A stretch of 64,000 nucleotides of DNA from Gordonia aichiensis NBRC 108223 (GCF_000332975.1 NZ_BANR01000004.1:186001-250000); one strand, 5' to 3'; counted from the first letter of the stretch, positions 37,191 through 46,527 are shown. Notes: generated by a model from the letters alone, not told the origin. Program-made: numbers and translations.

Positions 37191-38218
37191 CGGGACTCAC
37201 CGCTTTCGGCGGTGTCGGAGGTCGTCGGCTCGCTCGTCGGGTCAGCGCCGGGTTTGTGCAGACCGAGCCGCGCTGTCGACTTGCGGGGCGGAAGAACGCG
37301 ACGGGGCTGGCTGCGGGCGATCGCACGACGCTCGGCACGGCGCTGGGCAGGCGGTGCCTCCCAGTGCTCGGGTCTCGCCTGCACCCAGCGTCGACTGCGC
37401 CACGCGAAAGGTATGTGCACGGCGTAGGCGACCACCAGGATGATCATCAGTACGTACGGGTAGGTGAGCAGCAGTGCGGCACCGATCGCGACCAGAATCA
37501 GCAGACCTGCAAGTTTGCGCGGATGCACCGACGATGTCTTGAGCGACGCCGTCGGAACCCGACTGACCGCCAGCAGCGCCACGATGACCAGCCAGCATCC
37601 GACCACCAACGGTGAGGTCCACCAGCCCTCGCCGAACTGCTGCACCAGCCCGATCGGCAACAAAGCGACCAGGGCCGCAGCCGGTGCGGGGACACCGACG
37701 AAGAAGTCACGGGTGTAGCCAGGGGCGTCGGTGTCGTCGAGCAGGGTGTTGAATCGGGCGAGTCGCAGCACGATCGCACAGCAGTAGATCAATGCGAAGC
37801 CCCAGCCGAGGTCGTGGCCGCGGAGAAGAGATAGGTAAACGATCAACGCAGGCACGACGCCGAAGTTGATGGCGTCGGCAAGCGAGTCGATCTCGGCACC
37901 GATCTTGCTGGTCGCGCCCATCAGTCGGGCCACACGTCCATCGAGTCCATCGAGAAGTGCTGCTGCGACGACGAGCGCCATCGCGAGGTTGACGTTGTCG
38001 TCGATCACCGCGCGGACCGCGGTCAGCCCCGCGCAGATCGCGAGAATCGTCAACGCCGACGGGACGAACATCCGACCTGCGGCCGCCTGGCGGCGCAGCG
38101 TTCCCTGCTCGTCGGTCGACGCCGTCCGGCGAGGGACACGACGCCGCGTCGACCGCATCGACGGATTGCGGTAGTGCAGTGGCGTGCGGTCTACGCCCGC
38201 ACGATTGGTGCTGGGCAT
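37187..38218 (-). CDS. pssA: CDP-diacylglycerol-serine O-phosphatidyltransferase
   Basis: Makes phosphatidylserine from CDP-diacylglycerol and serine in the membrane. The CDP-alcohol motif is complete: DGRVARLMGATSKIGAEID plus SLAD, that is DGxxARx8GxxxDxxxD. The 343-residue protein has about eight helices and basic tails at both ends, longer than the usual 260-290. ATG 38218 lies one base after the psd stop (TGACATG), so psd, pssA and the AAA gene form one unit. With psd it forms phosphatidylethanolamine. Confidence 0.93.
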   Translation of the reverse strand: MPSTNRAGVDRTPLHYRNPSMRSTRRRVPRRTASTDEQGTLRRQAAAGRMFVPSALTILAICAGLTAVRAVIDDNVNLAMALVVAAALLDGLDGRVARLMGATSKIGAEIDSLADAINFGVVPALIVYLSLLRGHDLGWGFALIYCCAIVLRLARFNTLLDDTDAPGYTRDFFVGVPAPAAALVALLPIGLVQQFGEGWWTSPLVVGCWLVIVALLAVSRVPTASLKTSSVHPRKLAGLLILVAIGAALLLTYPYVLMIILVVAYAVHIPFAWRSRRWVQARPEHWEAPPAQRRAERRAIARSQPRRVLPPRKSTARLGLHKPGADPTSEPTTSDTAESGESR

Positions 38219-38219
38219 G

Positions 38220-39029
38220 TCACCCGCCGTCGCCGGTGCGGGTCGGATTCCGGACGCGCAGCGTCGCCAGCGGGGTCTCGGCGCCGACGGTGCGCTGCCC
38301 GACCGACACCCGCTGCGGAGTTCCCGGTGGGAGATAGACGTCGACGCGTGAACCGAACCGGATGAGCCCGTAGGTGTCGCCGATGGTGAGGTGGTCGCCG
38401 ACCTTCGCCGTGCAGACGATGCGACGTGCCAACAGACCCGCGATCTGCACCACCGCGATGTCGGACTCGCGAGGCGTCGGGTCGGGGTCGTCGTCGCCCT
38501 CGGGACGTACGACCATCGTGGTGCGCTCGTTGGCCGAGCTCGCCTCAGGGAGATCGGCGGACACGAACCGTCCCGGTGTGTGCGTCACCGACACGACCCG
38601 ACCGCTGATCGGGACGCGCTGGACGTGCACGTCGAAGATCGACAGGAAGGTCGAGACGCGGGGGCGTGGCCTCTCGCCGAGGCCTGATTCCGCTGGGGGA
38701 ACGGCGTCGTCGACGAGGCTGACGATGCCGTCGGCCGGGGCCACCACGACGCCCTCCTCGGTGGGCGGCACCCGCGAGGGGTGCCGGAAGAACGCCGCGC
38801 AGGCGCCTGCCGCGGCGGTGGCCGGTACAGCGACCCATCGATGACGTCGACCGGCGAGAGCTACCGCAGACGCTGCGGCCACGAATGGCAGTCCGGCAGG
38901 GTGGATCGGGGGAAGCGTCTCACGCGCGAGTGCCACGAGATGCGCGGGCGTCAGCCCGGAACGGATGGGACCGTCGGATGCGGTTGCCGGATGTTGTGCT
39001 GATGCGTCCGGTCGCGGGCGCCTGGCCAC
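38220..39029 (-). CDS. psd: Phosphatidylserine decarboxylase proenzyme
   Basis: Converts phosphatidylserine to phosphatidylethanolamine. The self-cleavage site is IRFGSRVD near the C-terminus, where the Ser becomes the pyruvoyl group (LGST in the E. coli form). DVHVQRVPISG is the other family motif. The 269-residue length is a little above the usual short actinobacterial form because of an N-terminal extension. Two hydrophobic segments lie at 45-60 and 65-82. pssA follows directly. Confidence 0.93.
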   Translation of the reverse strand: MARRPRPDASAQHPATASDGPIRSGLTPAHLVALARETLPPIHPAGLPFVAAASAVALAGRRHRWVAVPATAAAGACAAFFRHPSRVPPTEEGVVVAPADGIVSLVDDAVPPAESGLGERPRPRVSTFLSIFDVHVQRVPISGRVVSVTHTPGRFVSADLPEASSANERTTMVVRPEGDDDPDPTPRESDIAVVQIAGLLARRIVCTAKVGDHLTIGDTYGLIRFGSRVDVYLPPGTPQRVSVGQRTVGAETPLATLRVRNPTRTGDGG

Positions 39030-39123
39030 CTGATCACCCTCCCGAGTCGGTCGCGCGTGGATTGTCCGTTGCGTCCATACAGCTTAGCGACGGCTGCCGA
39101 CGTCGACTCGACAGCAGCCGGTC

Positions 39124-40386
39124 TCAGAGAACGACGACGTCGACGACGGTCCCAGCGGTCAGCGACGTGACCTCCGCCGGGATGTCGATCAACGCGTTCG
39201 CGCCTGCGAGGTACCGGAGGTGATGCGAGCCGGGTGGACCGATCGGTTCGACCACCGGCGACGTGTCGGACGGGGTGAGCGGATCGTCGACGACGCCGCG
39301 CAGGAACTGTCTCTTGCCCTCCGGCGATCGGATGTCGCTGCCGAGACGCGCGGACAGGTGCCTTCGGTCGGGTGGCAGAGCCATCGCCGCGCGCAGCGGA
39401 GGGCGGATGAAGACCTCGAACGAGACGAGTGAACTGACCGGATTGCCGGGGAGCGTGATGATCGGTACCTGACGCCCGGTCGCGTCCCGGTGATGGCCGC
39501 ACCCCTGCGGCATGCCCGGCTGCATCGCCACCTTGACGAATTCGACGCGCCCCCGACTCTCCGCGGTCCGTCCGCCCAGGGCGTCCTTGACCACCTCGTA
39601 GGCGCCCGCACTGACGCCGCCGGACGTGATGATCAGATCCGCGTCTGCCGATGCGTCGTCGAGCCGCTCGAGGAAGTCGGCGACGTCGTCGGGAACGAAA
39701 TGGATGTGACGTGCCAGCGCGCCCGCCTCGGTGACCGCAGCCGTCAGCATGGCGCCATTGGACTCGTAGATCTGCCCGTGCTGCAACGGTTTTCCCGGTT
39801 CGACGAGTTCCGAGCCGGTCGAGAGCACCACCACGCGCAATCGCCTGGCCACCTCGACGTCGGGGAGGCCGAGCGCCGAGAGCAGACCGATCTGTGCGGC
39901 TCCGAGTACCGTGCCCGCGGGTAACGCGACCTCGTCGCGCGCGATGTCGGAACCTGCACGGCGGATGTGCTTTCCCGGCTCGACGCTCGTGGTGAACCCG
40001 ACGGTCGCACCGGAGCGGTGATCGACCGAGAAGTCGCCGTCGGTGAGTTCGACCTGAACCACGGCGTCTGCGCCATCGGGGAGCGGGGCGCCGGTCATGA
40101 TGCGTGCGGCCGTCTGGGGCTCGAGGGTCACCTGCCCGGTTCGACCTGCGGGGATATCGTCGACGACGCGTAACCGGATCGGTTCGGCGGCGCTCGCACC
40201 GGCGATGTCGGCGGCCCGAACCGCGTAGCCGTCCATGGCAGAGTTGTCGAAGGCGGGCATCGGGAAGGCGGACACCGCGTCGTCGGCGGTGGCCATTCCC
40301 AGCGCGTCGGCAACCGCGATGCGGACGGTCTCAGGGGGTCCGAACAATTCGCTGACGGTCTTCTGATGTTCGGCGACGGAACGCAT
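39124..40386 (-). CDS. moeA: Molybdopterin molybdenumtransferase MoeA
   Basis: Inserts molybdate into adenylated molybdopterin. The 420-residue protein has all four domains. Motifs are MPAFDNSAMDGYAVRAADI, ARIMTGAPLPDGADAVV, STGSELVEPGKPL, TSGGVSAGAYEVVKDAL and TLPGNPVSS. The position after psd matches moeA2 (Rv0438c). The 94 bases to psd carry only a weak hairpin, so read-through into psd is possible. Confidence 0.95.
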   Translation of the reverse strand: MRSVAEHQKTVSELFGPPETVRIAVADALGMATADDAVSAFPMPAFDNSAMDGYAVRAADIAGASAAEPIRLRVVDDIPAGRTGQVTLEPQTAARIMTGAPLPDGADAVVQVELTDGDFSVDHRSGATVGFTTSVEPGKHIRRAGSDIARDEVALPAGTVLGAAQIGLLSALGLPDVEVARRLRVVVLSTGSELVEPGKPLQHGQIYESNGAMLTAAVTEAGALARHIHFVPDDVADFLERLDDASADADLIITSGGVSAGAYEVVKDALGGRTAESRGRVEFVKVAMQPGMPQGCGHHRDATGRQVPIITLPGNPVSSLVSFEVFIRPPLRAAMALPPDRRHLSARLGSDIRSPEGKRQFLRGVVDDPLTPSDTSPVVEPIGPPGSHHLRYLAGANALIDIPAEVTSLTAGTVVDVVVL

Positions 40387-40453
40387 TGGCCCAGCATGCC
40401 ATGCGATTCCGGCCCGCCCTGCGCTCGCGCCCGCTGCGCACTAGATTCGATGC

Positions 40454-41254
40454 ATGACGCTGGGGCTGCTGCTCGACATCGACGGGGTGATGGTCACCTC
40501 GTGGCATGCGCTGCCGGGGGCCGTCGAGGCGATCGAAGAGCTTTCCGAGCGTGGCTATCCACGAATGTTCTTGACCAACACCACGTCACGGTCGCGATCG
40601 CAGATCGCCGAGGCGCTCGGCAACTGCGGATTCGACGTCGAGCCCGGCGAGATCCTCACCGCTGCCAAACTCACCGCGGAGTTCCTGTCGCGCAACTACT
40701 CGGGCAAGCTCGCATGGGTGCTCAACGAGGGCCCGATCGCCGAGGACATGACCGGTGTGCCGCTCACCGACGATCCCGCCGAAGCGCAGGTTGTCGTTCT
40801 CGGCGGCGCCGGACCGGTGTTCACGCACACCGCGCTCTCGACGGTGCTGGAGAAGATGCTCGCGGGTACGCCTGTCGTTGCGATGCACCGTTCGATGATC
40901 TGGTCGACCGAACGCGGACTGTCGATCGACACCGGCGTCTATCTCGAGGGACTCGAAAAGGCGTCCGGGCGAAAGATCCGCGCGATCGGCAAGCCGTCCC
41001 CGTTGGGGTTTCGCGCCGCGGTCGAACTGATGAACCTCGAACCCACGCAGGTGGTGATGGTCGGCGACGACATGCACAACGACGTCCTCGGCGCCCAGGC
41101 CGCGGCACTGATGGGAGTGCTGGTGCGCACCGGCAAGTTCCGTGAGGAGGCCCTACGCGCGCTTCAGCGCGACGAGTTCGGCCCCGTGCCCGATCACATC
41201 ATCGGCTCGCTTGCCGACCTCCCGGCTCTGATGGAGAAACTCGACGGCGAGTGA
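40454..41254 (+). CDS. HAD-IIA family hydrolase (HDHD2/LHPP-like)
   Basis: A 266-residue phosphatase. Motif 1 is LLLDIDGVMVTSWH, motif 2 FLTNTTS, the Lys in AIGKPSPLGF and motif 4 MVGDDMHNDVLGAQ. It resembles the LHPP/HDHD2 branch more than the NagD-like gene at 10.3 kb. It starts 67 bases from divergent moeA. Substrate unknown. The next gene is convergent. Confidence 0.87.
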   Translation: MTLGLLLDIDGVMVTSWHALPGAVEAIEELSERGYPRMFLTNTTSRSRSQIAEALGNCGFDVEPGEILTAAKLTAEFLSRNYSGKLAWVLNEGPIAEDMTGVPLTDDPAEAQVVVLGGAGPVFTHTALSTVLEKMLAGTPVVAMHRSMIWSTERGLSIDTGVYLEGLEKASGRKIRAIGKPSPLGFRAAVELMNLEPTQVVMVGDDMHNDVLGAQAAALMGVLVRTGKFREEALRALQRDEFGPVPDHIIGSLADLPALMEKLDGE

Positions 41255-41272
41255 GCCGGTGACGGAAGCAGG

Positions 41273-41752
41273 TCAGGCAGCCTGCGCCGCGCTCGACTCG
41301 GCGGCACGCTTGATCTTGCCGAGGGTCTCGGCCATCCCGACCTTGAGCTCTTCCTCGAACGAGTCGGCGCCGCCGAACACGGCGTCGACAAGAGTCGATG
41401 ACACCTTGGTCGTCTTACCGCCGGCGGCTTCCCGGCGTTCGGTGACCGTGACGCCGCCCGACTGGTTCGGCTCAATGGTGTAACTCCACACCGTGTGGTT
41501 CTCGGAGACGCGGAAGCCGATCTCCTGGTTGGGTGCGAACCGCACGACCTTCGCCGTGGTCGGCCAGATCAGGGGGCCACGCCGATTGATGTTGACGGTG
41601 CGTGTGCCCAGTTTCACGGTCCCGCCGAGAACGAACATCTTCGCGCACTGCGGACTCCACTCACCCATGCGGGCGAGGTCGGAGATCACGGCCCACACCT
41701 GCGTCGGCGTGGCGTCGATGTCGATGGACTCTTCGATCAATGCAGCGGTCAT
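41273..41752 (-). CDS. SRPBCC (START-like) family protein
   Basis: A 159-residue lipid- or hydrophobe-binding fold. SIDIDATPTQVWAVISDLARMGEWSPQC at the N-terminus is the typical polyketide cyclase/dehydrase start, and the last helix is long and amphipathic. No catalytic residues can be assigned. A promoter-like pair lies upstream at 41818-41847. Confidence 0.82.
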   Translation of the reverse strand: MTAALIEESIDIDATPTQVWAVISDLARMGEWSPQCAKMFVLGGTVKLGTRTVNINRRGPLIWPTTAKVVRFAPNQEIGFRVSENHTVWSYTIEPNQSGGVTVTERREAAGGKTTKVSSTLVDAVFGGADSFEEELKVGMAETLGKIKRAAESSAAQAA

Positions 41753-41817
41753 GGTTCCCCCGGTTGTGCAGCGTGGACGGTTGGTGGCCGACGGTGTCGC
41801 CGGTCACAGCTCTGCAC

Positions 41818-41847
41818 ACCCTAGAACGCCTATTGTCGGACAGTCAA
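41818..41847 (-). promoter_or_regulatory. Sigma-70-type promoter for the SRPBCC gene
   Basis: Read on the minus strand, TTGACT (41847-41842) and TAGGGT (41823-41818) are 18 bases apart. The ATG is 65 bases downstream. The -35 agrees with TTGACA at five of six bases; the -10 is weaker. Confidence 0.45.
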
Positions 41848-41852
41848 TAAGG

Positions 41853-42284
41853 TCAGACGATCAGCACGGTACCGATCATCGCCGCCACCCCGACGAAGAC
41901 CGCCGCCGAGATCCAGCCGGCGGGGTGCGCGTCGTTCTCGAGCAGTATGGTCCCGAGCTTGCCCGGCGTGAGCCAGTCGATGAGGACGAACGACCACATC
42001 ATCACCGCGATGGTCAACACCACGTAGGCGAGCGTGTAGAGCAGGGCTTTCCAGAGCACCATGCCCGCTGTGTCCACGACGGAGGCGACGAGTACGAACG
42101 AAATACCGACGACCATCGACGTCGTGAGGATCATCGCGTTGCGGTTGTTGTCGACCCAGACGAGCTTCCGGAGCCGACCGGGCGTCACGAGATCGAGGGC
42201 AACGAAGCCGACGGCGAGCAGAGCCACTCCCATGATGCTGAACGACGCGCCCCAGGCCAGATTGTCGCCGAACACTGCGTCCAC
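41853..42284 (-). CDS. DUF350 family membrane protein (first copy)
   Basis: A 143-residue protein with four helices. It is a clear paralogue of the gene at 61721-62152: both contain D-LTPG-LR-W-D-NRNA in the middle and DWLTPGKLG or DLFTPGKLG near the end. DUF350 proteins come in two tandem repeat units (here about residues 15-70 and 80-140). Function unknown. This copy is not beside a SpeE gene. Confidence 0.85.
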   Translation of the reverse strand: MDAVFGDNLAWGASFSIMGVALLAVGFVALDLVTPGRLRKLVWVDNNRNAMILTTSMVVGISFVLVASVVDTAGMVLWKALLYTLAYVVLTIAVMMWSFVLIDWLTPGKLGTILLENDAHPAGWISAAVFVGVAAMIGTVLIV

Positions 42285-42362
42285 CTGTGATCTCCCCTCG
42301 TCGCCGACACGGGTCGGTGAGCTCGTCGCCGGGCGCCCGCGGGCGCGACGCCCACCAGAACC

Positions 42363-43760
42363 CTAACCCGTGGTGGCCGCGGAGAGCCCGAGATTCTCGC
42401 CCTGTCCACGGGTGTCGTCCTCTCCCCGCGTTCCGCCCAGTCCGAGGTTCTCCCGCAGTGTGCGTCCCGGATACTCGGTTCGGTACACCCCGAGTTCCTG
42501 CAGTTCGGGAACCACCTCGTCGACGAAGCGGTCGAGACCACCCGGCGTGAGGTGCGGGACGAGGATGAACCCGTCGCTCGCGTCGGCCTGCACATAGCGA
42601 TTGATCTCGGTCGCGACCGTGCGCGCCGATCCGACGAACGCCTGGCGACCGGTGACCTCGATGATGAGCTCCCGCGTCGTCAGGTTCTTCGACTCCGCCA
42701 GCGCGCGCCAGCGGGCCGCGACGTCGCGCGGATCCTCGTGGATGCGCACACTCGCCCGCCCCTTGGCCACGGTGTTCTCTCCGGGCAACGGATCGATGGC
42801 GGGCAGTGGGCCGTCGGGGTCGTGGTCGCTGAGGTCGCGATTCCACAGTTGTTCGAGGAACTTGATGGCCGTCTGCCCGCTGACCTGGGCGAGGCGGATC
42901 TCGTGCGCCAGATGCGCGGCGTGCTCGTCGGTATCCCCGACGACGAACGTCGCCGCGGGCAGGATCAACAGGTCCTCCGATGTGCGCCCGTGGGCCGCGA
43001 GGCGTCCCTTGACGTCGGCATAGAAGGCTCGGCCGTCGTCGAGTGTCGAATGCCGCGAGAAGATCGCGTCCGCACGGGCTGCGGCGAACTCCCTGCCCTC
43101 GTCCGAGTCGCCCGCCTGGAAGATGACCGGCCGCCCCTGCGGACTACGCGGCACCGCGAAGGTTCCGCTGATGTCGAACTGCGAGTCGCGATGTGCGAAC
43201 TGCCCGGCCTGAGGCCGGTGCAGGAACTCGCCCGTCGAGCGATCGGCGACGACGTCGTCGTGCTCCCACGAATCCCATAGTTCGACGGCGGTGTCGAGGA
43301 ACTCGCGCGCCCGCACATAGCGTTGATCGGCCGGGAGGTACCCGCCCCGGCGGAAGTTCTCGCCGGTGAATGCATCCCATGAGGTCACCACGTTCCAGGC
43401 CGCGCGGCCGTCGGAGAGATGGTCGAGCGAGGCGAATTGCCGTGCCACCTCGACGGGTTCGTTGAACGTCGAGTTGATCGTGCCCGCGAGTCCCAGGTGA
43501 TCGGTGACGGCCGCGAGCGCGGCGAGGACGGTGAAGGTGTCGGGCCTGCCGACGACGTCGAGGTCGTAGATCTCGCCATTCTGCTCGCGCAGCCGTAGTC
43601 CCTCGGCGAGGAAGAGGAAGTCGAACAGTCCGCGCTCGGCGGTCTGCGCGAAGTGGGTGAACGACGAGAACTCGATGTGACTGCCGGCGCCCGGATCACT
43701 CCAGACAGTCGTGTTGTTGACGCCGGGGAAGTGTGCTGCGAGATGTATCTGCTTGGTCAT
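42363..43760 (-). CDS. NtaA/DmoA family FMN-dependent monooxygenase
   Basis: A 465-residue luciferase-like monooxygenase of the NtaA/SnaA/DszA type, which oxidises sulfur- or nitrogen-containing small molecules with reduced FMN. Landmarks are FDFLFLAEGLRL, FNEPVEVARQFASLDHLSDGRAAWNVVTS (spread over 98-126) and QAGDSDEGREFAA. The C-terminus carries a degenerate repeat (ENLGLGGTRGED then GENLGLSAA). ATG 43760 overlaps the upstream monooxygenase stop by four bases. No flavin reductase or transporter is next to it. Confidence 0.88.
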   Translation of the reverse strand: MTKQIHLAAHFPGVNNTTVWSDPGAGSHIEFSSFTHFAQTAERGLFDFLFLAEGLRLREQNGEIYDLDVVGRPDTFTVLAALAAVTDHLGLAGTINSTFNEPVEVARQFASLDHLSDGRAAWNVVTSWDAFTGENFRRGGYLPADQRYVRAREFLDTAVELWDSWEHDDVVADRSTGEFLHRPQAGQFAHRDSQFDISGTFAVPRSPQGRPVIFQAGDSDEGREFAAARADAIFSRHSTLDDGRAFYADVKGRLAAHGRTSEDLLILPAATFVVGDTDEHAAHLAHEIRLAQVSGQTAIKFLEQLWNRDLSDHDPDGPLPAIDPLPGENTVAKGRASVRIHEDPRDVAARWRALAESKNLTTRELIIEVTGRQAFVGSARTVATEINRYVQADASDGFILVPHLTPGGLDRFVDEVVPELQELGVYRTEYPGRTLRENLGLGGTRGEDDTRGQGENLGLSAATTG

Positions 43761-44965
43761 CGGGTGCCGCCTCCGACGGCTGTGCGCGTATATCGGTTGA
43801 CCGGACGGCGGAGTCCGAGCGCTTCTCGAAGAGAGGGTGTGTCAACACCATTCGCACCCGCATCGACGATTCCGCGTCGGGCGAGCTCGGGTGCGAGGTC
43901 GTCGGCGATCCGCGCGAGGTCGTGTCCGATCGCGCCCGGATGCAACCGGATTCCCGACGGCCGGCCGCGCAGCCCAGCGCGCTCCTCGATCAGGTCGGCC
44001 AGCGCCGCGGCGGTGCCGACGAATGTCTGTGTACCGTCGTCGAAGTCGGTACCGAGCCAGTCGTCGTACCGTGCCCGCCGGTCCGCCGCCGCAGCGTGCG
44101 TGTCGTCGAGATAAACGACGAGGTCGTCGTAGAGTCGCGGTTGGTCCCGGTGTGTGCCATCTGTGGCCACCGACGTGGCGTCGAGGGCAGCGCGGTCTGC
44201 CGGACTCGTGAAGAATCCGATATCGGCGCTGCTGCGCAGCAATTCGAGGGACGTCGCATCCTCCGGTGACACGGTCACCGCGATCGGCGGTTGTCCCTGC
44301 GGTGGCCGTGGCGTGATCGACGGTCCGCGGACGGAGAAGAACTCGCCGTCGAAGTCGATGTAGTGCAACCGATCACGGTCGATGAAGCGGCCGGTTTCGA
44401 CGTCGCGGATCTCGGCGTCGTCCTCCCAGGAATCCCACAGACGACCGATCACGTCGGCGTATTCGGCTGCTTCACGGTGTAGTGCAGGTCGATTCGACGC
44501 CGTCGCGACGTCGCGCCGCCCGAACAGTCGGATGTTCTCGGGACGGTCGTCGACGGCGAGGAGCACGCCCGCGCGCCCACCGCTGACGTAGTCGAGCGTG
44601 GCGATGGCCTTCGACGTGTGGAACGGCTCGGTGTGTGTGACCGTCACGGTGGGCAGCAGGCCGATCCGCGTGGTCAGCGGCGCGATTCGAGCCGCGACCA
44701 GCACGGTGTCGAGTCTGCCGTTGACGAGGTCGGTTCGTACCGGGATATCCGTCGACGACTCGTCGGGCAGGGGCGGCCGGATTCCGAAACCGTCGTCGAG
44801 CGTCACGAGGTTGGCACCCGCGCGTTCGGCGGTGAGGATGGCATCACGCCAGTAGCCCGCGGTGAACAGTGCGTCGGGTCTCGCCGCGGGGTCTCGCCAT
44901 GCGGCCGGGTGTCGACCGGCACCCTGTAGCCCGATGGCCAATGACAGCGACGTTGAGGTGGTCAC
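43757..44965 (-). CDS. LLM class flavin-dependent oxidoreductase
   Basis: A 402-residue luciferase-like enzyme. LSLAIGLQGAGRHPAAWRD at the N-terminus, NLVTLDDGFGIRP, THTEPFHTSKAIATLDYVSGGRAG and WEDDAEIRD are family landmarks. GTG 44965 (VTTSTSLSL) is chosen because the longest frame would need a TTG at 45016. It is coupled to the NtaA-type gene by an ATGA overlap, so the two may act on one compound. No substrate can be named. Confidence 0.82.
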   Translation of the reverse strand: MTTSTSLSLAIGLQGAGRHPAAWRDPAARPDALFTAGYWRDAILTAERAGANLVTLDDGFGIRPPLPDESSTDIPVRTDLVNGRLDTVLVAARIAPLTTRIGLLPTVTVTHTEPFHTSKAIATLDYVSGGRAGVLLAVDDRPENIRLFGRRDVATASNRPALHREAAEYADVIGRLWDSWEDDAEIRDVETGRFIDRDRLHYIDFDGEFFSVRGPSITPRPPQGQPPIAVTVSPEDATSLELLRSSADIGFFTSPADRAALDATSVATDGTHRDQPRLYDDLVVYLDDTHAAAADRRARYDDWLGTDFDDGTQTFVGTAAALADLIEERAGLRGRPSGIRLHPGAIGHDLARIADDLAPELARRGIVDAGANGVDTPSLREALGLRRPVNRYTRTAVGGGTR

Positions 44966-45145
44966 GCCACGACACAACGGGCGACCCGCTCGGCTCTCTT
45001 CCCGTCCGGAGGTCAAAAGATCAGCGTGATCGCAACCGTTCTCCCGATCGCCGAACAGGTGCTTACTGGGAGACTGCGGCCAGCCGAGGGCGGGCCGCTC
45101 CCGACGGGAAGACGATCTGTCGGTAATCGAGGCGTGGGAGTTCCG

Positions 45146-45349
45146 ATGAGGTGGTTGTCCAAGATGAGCCCGTTGTCACAGATGAGCGCGCTGTCACAGA
45201 TGATCGACACGCATCATCAGATGCTGTTGCGCGGGGCCGCGGGTCTCACGCCGGAATCGTCGGCGGCCATCTACCTGGAACCGGCTGGGCGCGGTACGAG
45301 CACGGCGCGCACCCGAACCGACGCGCCGGCACCGGGACTCCGCCGATGA
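45146..45349 (+). CDS. Possible small protein overlapping a monooxygenase start
   Basis: A 67-codon frame that ends in ATGA with the next gene, which suggests translational coupling. GGGAG lies five bases before ATG 45146; the frame is also open from GTG 45026 with GGAGGT further away. The peptide begins MRWLSKMSPLSQMSALSQM, where an 18-bp repeat duplicates the MS(P/A)LSQ unit. It resembles nothing I recognise. The whole gap 44966-45345 otherwise holds no gene and should carry the divergent promoters. Confidence 0.35.
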   Translation: MRWLSKMSPLSQMSALSQMIDTHHQMLLRGAAGLTPESSAAIYLEPAGRGTSTARTRTDAPAPGLRR

Positions 45350-46500
45350 CGGCAGAACGCGTTGCACCGATACCGCTTTCGGTCCTCGACCTTGCGCCGG
45401 TGAGCGAGGGGTCGACGCCCGCAGAGGCGGTCCGACGCAGCATCGCGCTCGCGCGGGCCGCGCAGCAATGGGGATATCGACGCTTCTGGCTCGCCGAGCA
45501 TCACTTCGTCTCGGTCGGCTCGTCGTCGACCGCCACCCTGATCGCGCTGATCGCTGCGGCAACCGAGTCGATCCGCGTGGGTAGCGCGGCGGTCCAGCTC
45601 GGCCACCACACCCCCGCGTCGGTGGTCGAGGCGTTCGGCACCATCGACGCTGTGTTCCCCGGTCGCCTCGACCTCGGTCTCGGGAGGTCGGGGCAGCGAC
45701 GGCACGAGGCGCTGGCGGCGGCGACATCGGCTCCGACGAGGCCGCCGCTACCGCGCGAACCCGAACGCGTGGTCGACGGTCTCCTCCTGCCCGAACCGTT
45801 TGCGAGTGCAGCGATGCTGTCCTCTCCGTTGATCGCCGCCACAGCGCAGGCGCTGGAGTTCGAGGGCGCCACACAGCCCGACTTCGCAGACGCGGTCTCC
45901 GACATCCTGGCGCTGCTCGACGGCGGACTGCGCGTCGGCGAGGTTGAACTGCACGCTGTTCCGGGCGAACACGCCGACGTCGAGGTCTGGGTCTTCGGAA
46001 GCAGCAAGGGGCAGAGCGCACAGGTCGCCGGTGCAGAGGGTCTGCCCTTCGTCGCGAACTATCACGTCAGTCCCGCAACGGTTCTCGAGGCCGTCGACGC
46101 TTATCGCGCCAACTTCCGTCCGTCGGCACGGCTGGCGGAACCCTACGTGGTGGTCTCCGCCGACGTGGTGGTCGCCGACGATGACTCGCTCGCCACGCAG
46201 CTCGCGTCCACCTACGGTCATTGGGTGTACGACATCCGTACCGGTAGGGGAGCACAGCCCTATCTGGATCCGGGGACTGCGCCGCCGCTGACGGTCGACC
46301 AACGCGCAGCTGTCGACGATCGGCTCCGCACCCAGTTCGTCGGTGCACCGTCGACCGTTGCCGAACAACTCCACACGCTGGCGCGGGTGACCGGTGCCGA
46401 TGAGCTCGTGATCACCAGTGTCACACATGATTTCGACGACAGGCTGCGTTCCCACCAGCTACTCGCAGCAGAATGGGGGCTCACCGACTCGCATCGGTGA
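45346..46500 (+). CDS. LLM class oxidoreductase, MsnO8-like
   Basis: A 384-residue luciferase-like monooxygenase. VLDLAPVSEGSTPAEAVRRS, RRFWLAEHHFVSVGSSST and SIRVGSAAVQLGHHTPASVVE are typical of the MsnO8-like group, which has the AEHH motif. ATG 45346 is chosen over upstream starts because the family begins with the PLSVLDLAPV strand. It is divergent from the other two monooxygenases. Its stop codon lies inside the terminator stem. Confidence 0.87.
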   Translation: MTAERVAPIPLSVLDLAPVSEGSTPAEAVRRSIALARAAQQWGYRRFWLAEHHFVSVGSSSTATLIALIAAATESIRVGSAAVQLGHHTPASVVEAFGTIDAVFPGRLDLGLGRSGQRRHEALAAATSAPTRPPLPREPERVVDGLLLPEPFASAAMLSSPLIAATAQALEFEGATQPDFADAVSDILALLDGGLRVGEVELHAVPGEHADVEVWVFGSSKGQSAQVAGAEGLPFVANYHVSPATVLEAVDAYRANFRPSARLAEPYVVVSADVVVADDDSLATQLASTYGHWVYDIRTGRGAQPYLDPGTAPPLTVDQRAAVDDRLRTQFVGAPSTVAEQLHTLARVTGADELVITSVTHDFDDRLRSHQLLAAEWGLTDSHR

Positions 46501-46507
46501 ACCCCCA
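46474..46507. terminator. Bidirectional terminator overlapping a stop codon
   Basis: TGGGGGCTCACCGA pairs with TCGGTGAACCCCCA around CTCGCA, a 14-bp stem with one C-A mismatch. The TGA of the monooxygenase gene (46498-46500) is within the right arm. The acyl-CoA dehydrogenase gene ends 20 bases further on the other strand. Confidence 0.85.
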
Positions 46508-46527
46508 CGCCGCAGGTGTCCGTCAGA

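Noticed and set aside
35605..37443. A 612-codon plus-strand frame opposite the AAA ATPase gene
   Set aside because: It is Ser/Arg/Ala-rich antisense of a protein with clear Walker motifs, and extends into pssA without any own signal.
45013..45210. A 65-codon minus-strand frame in the gap between divergent monooxygenases
   Set aside because: It has no ribosome site, and its repeated CD-LICD pattern arises only from the 18-bp repeat on the other strand.
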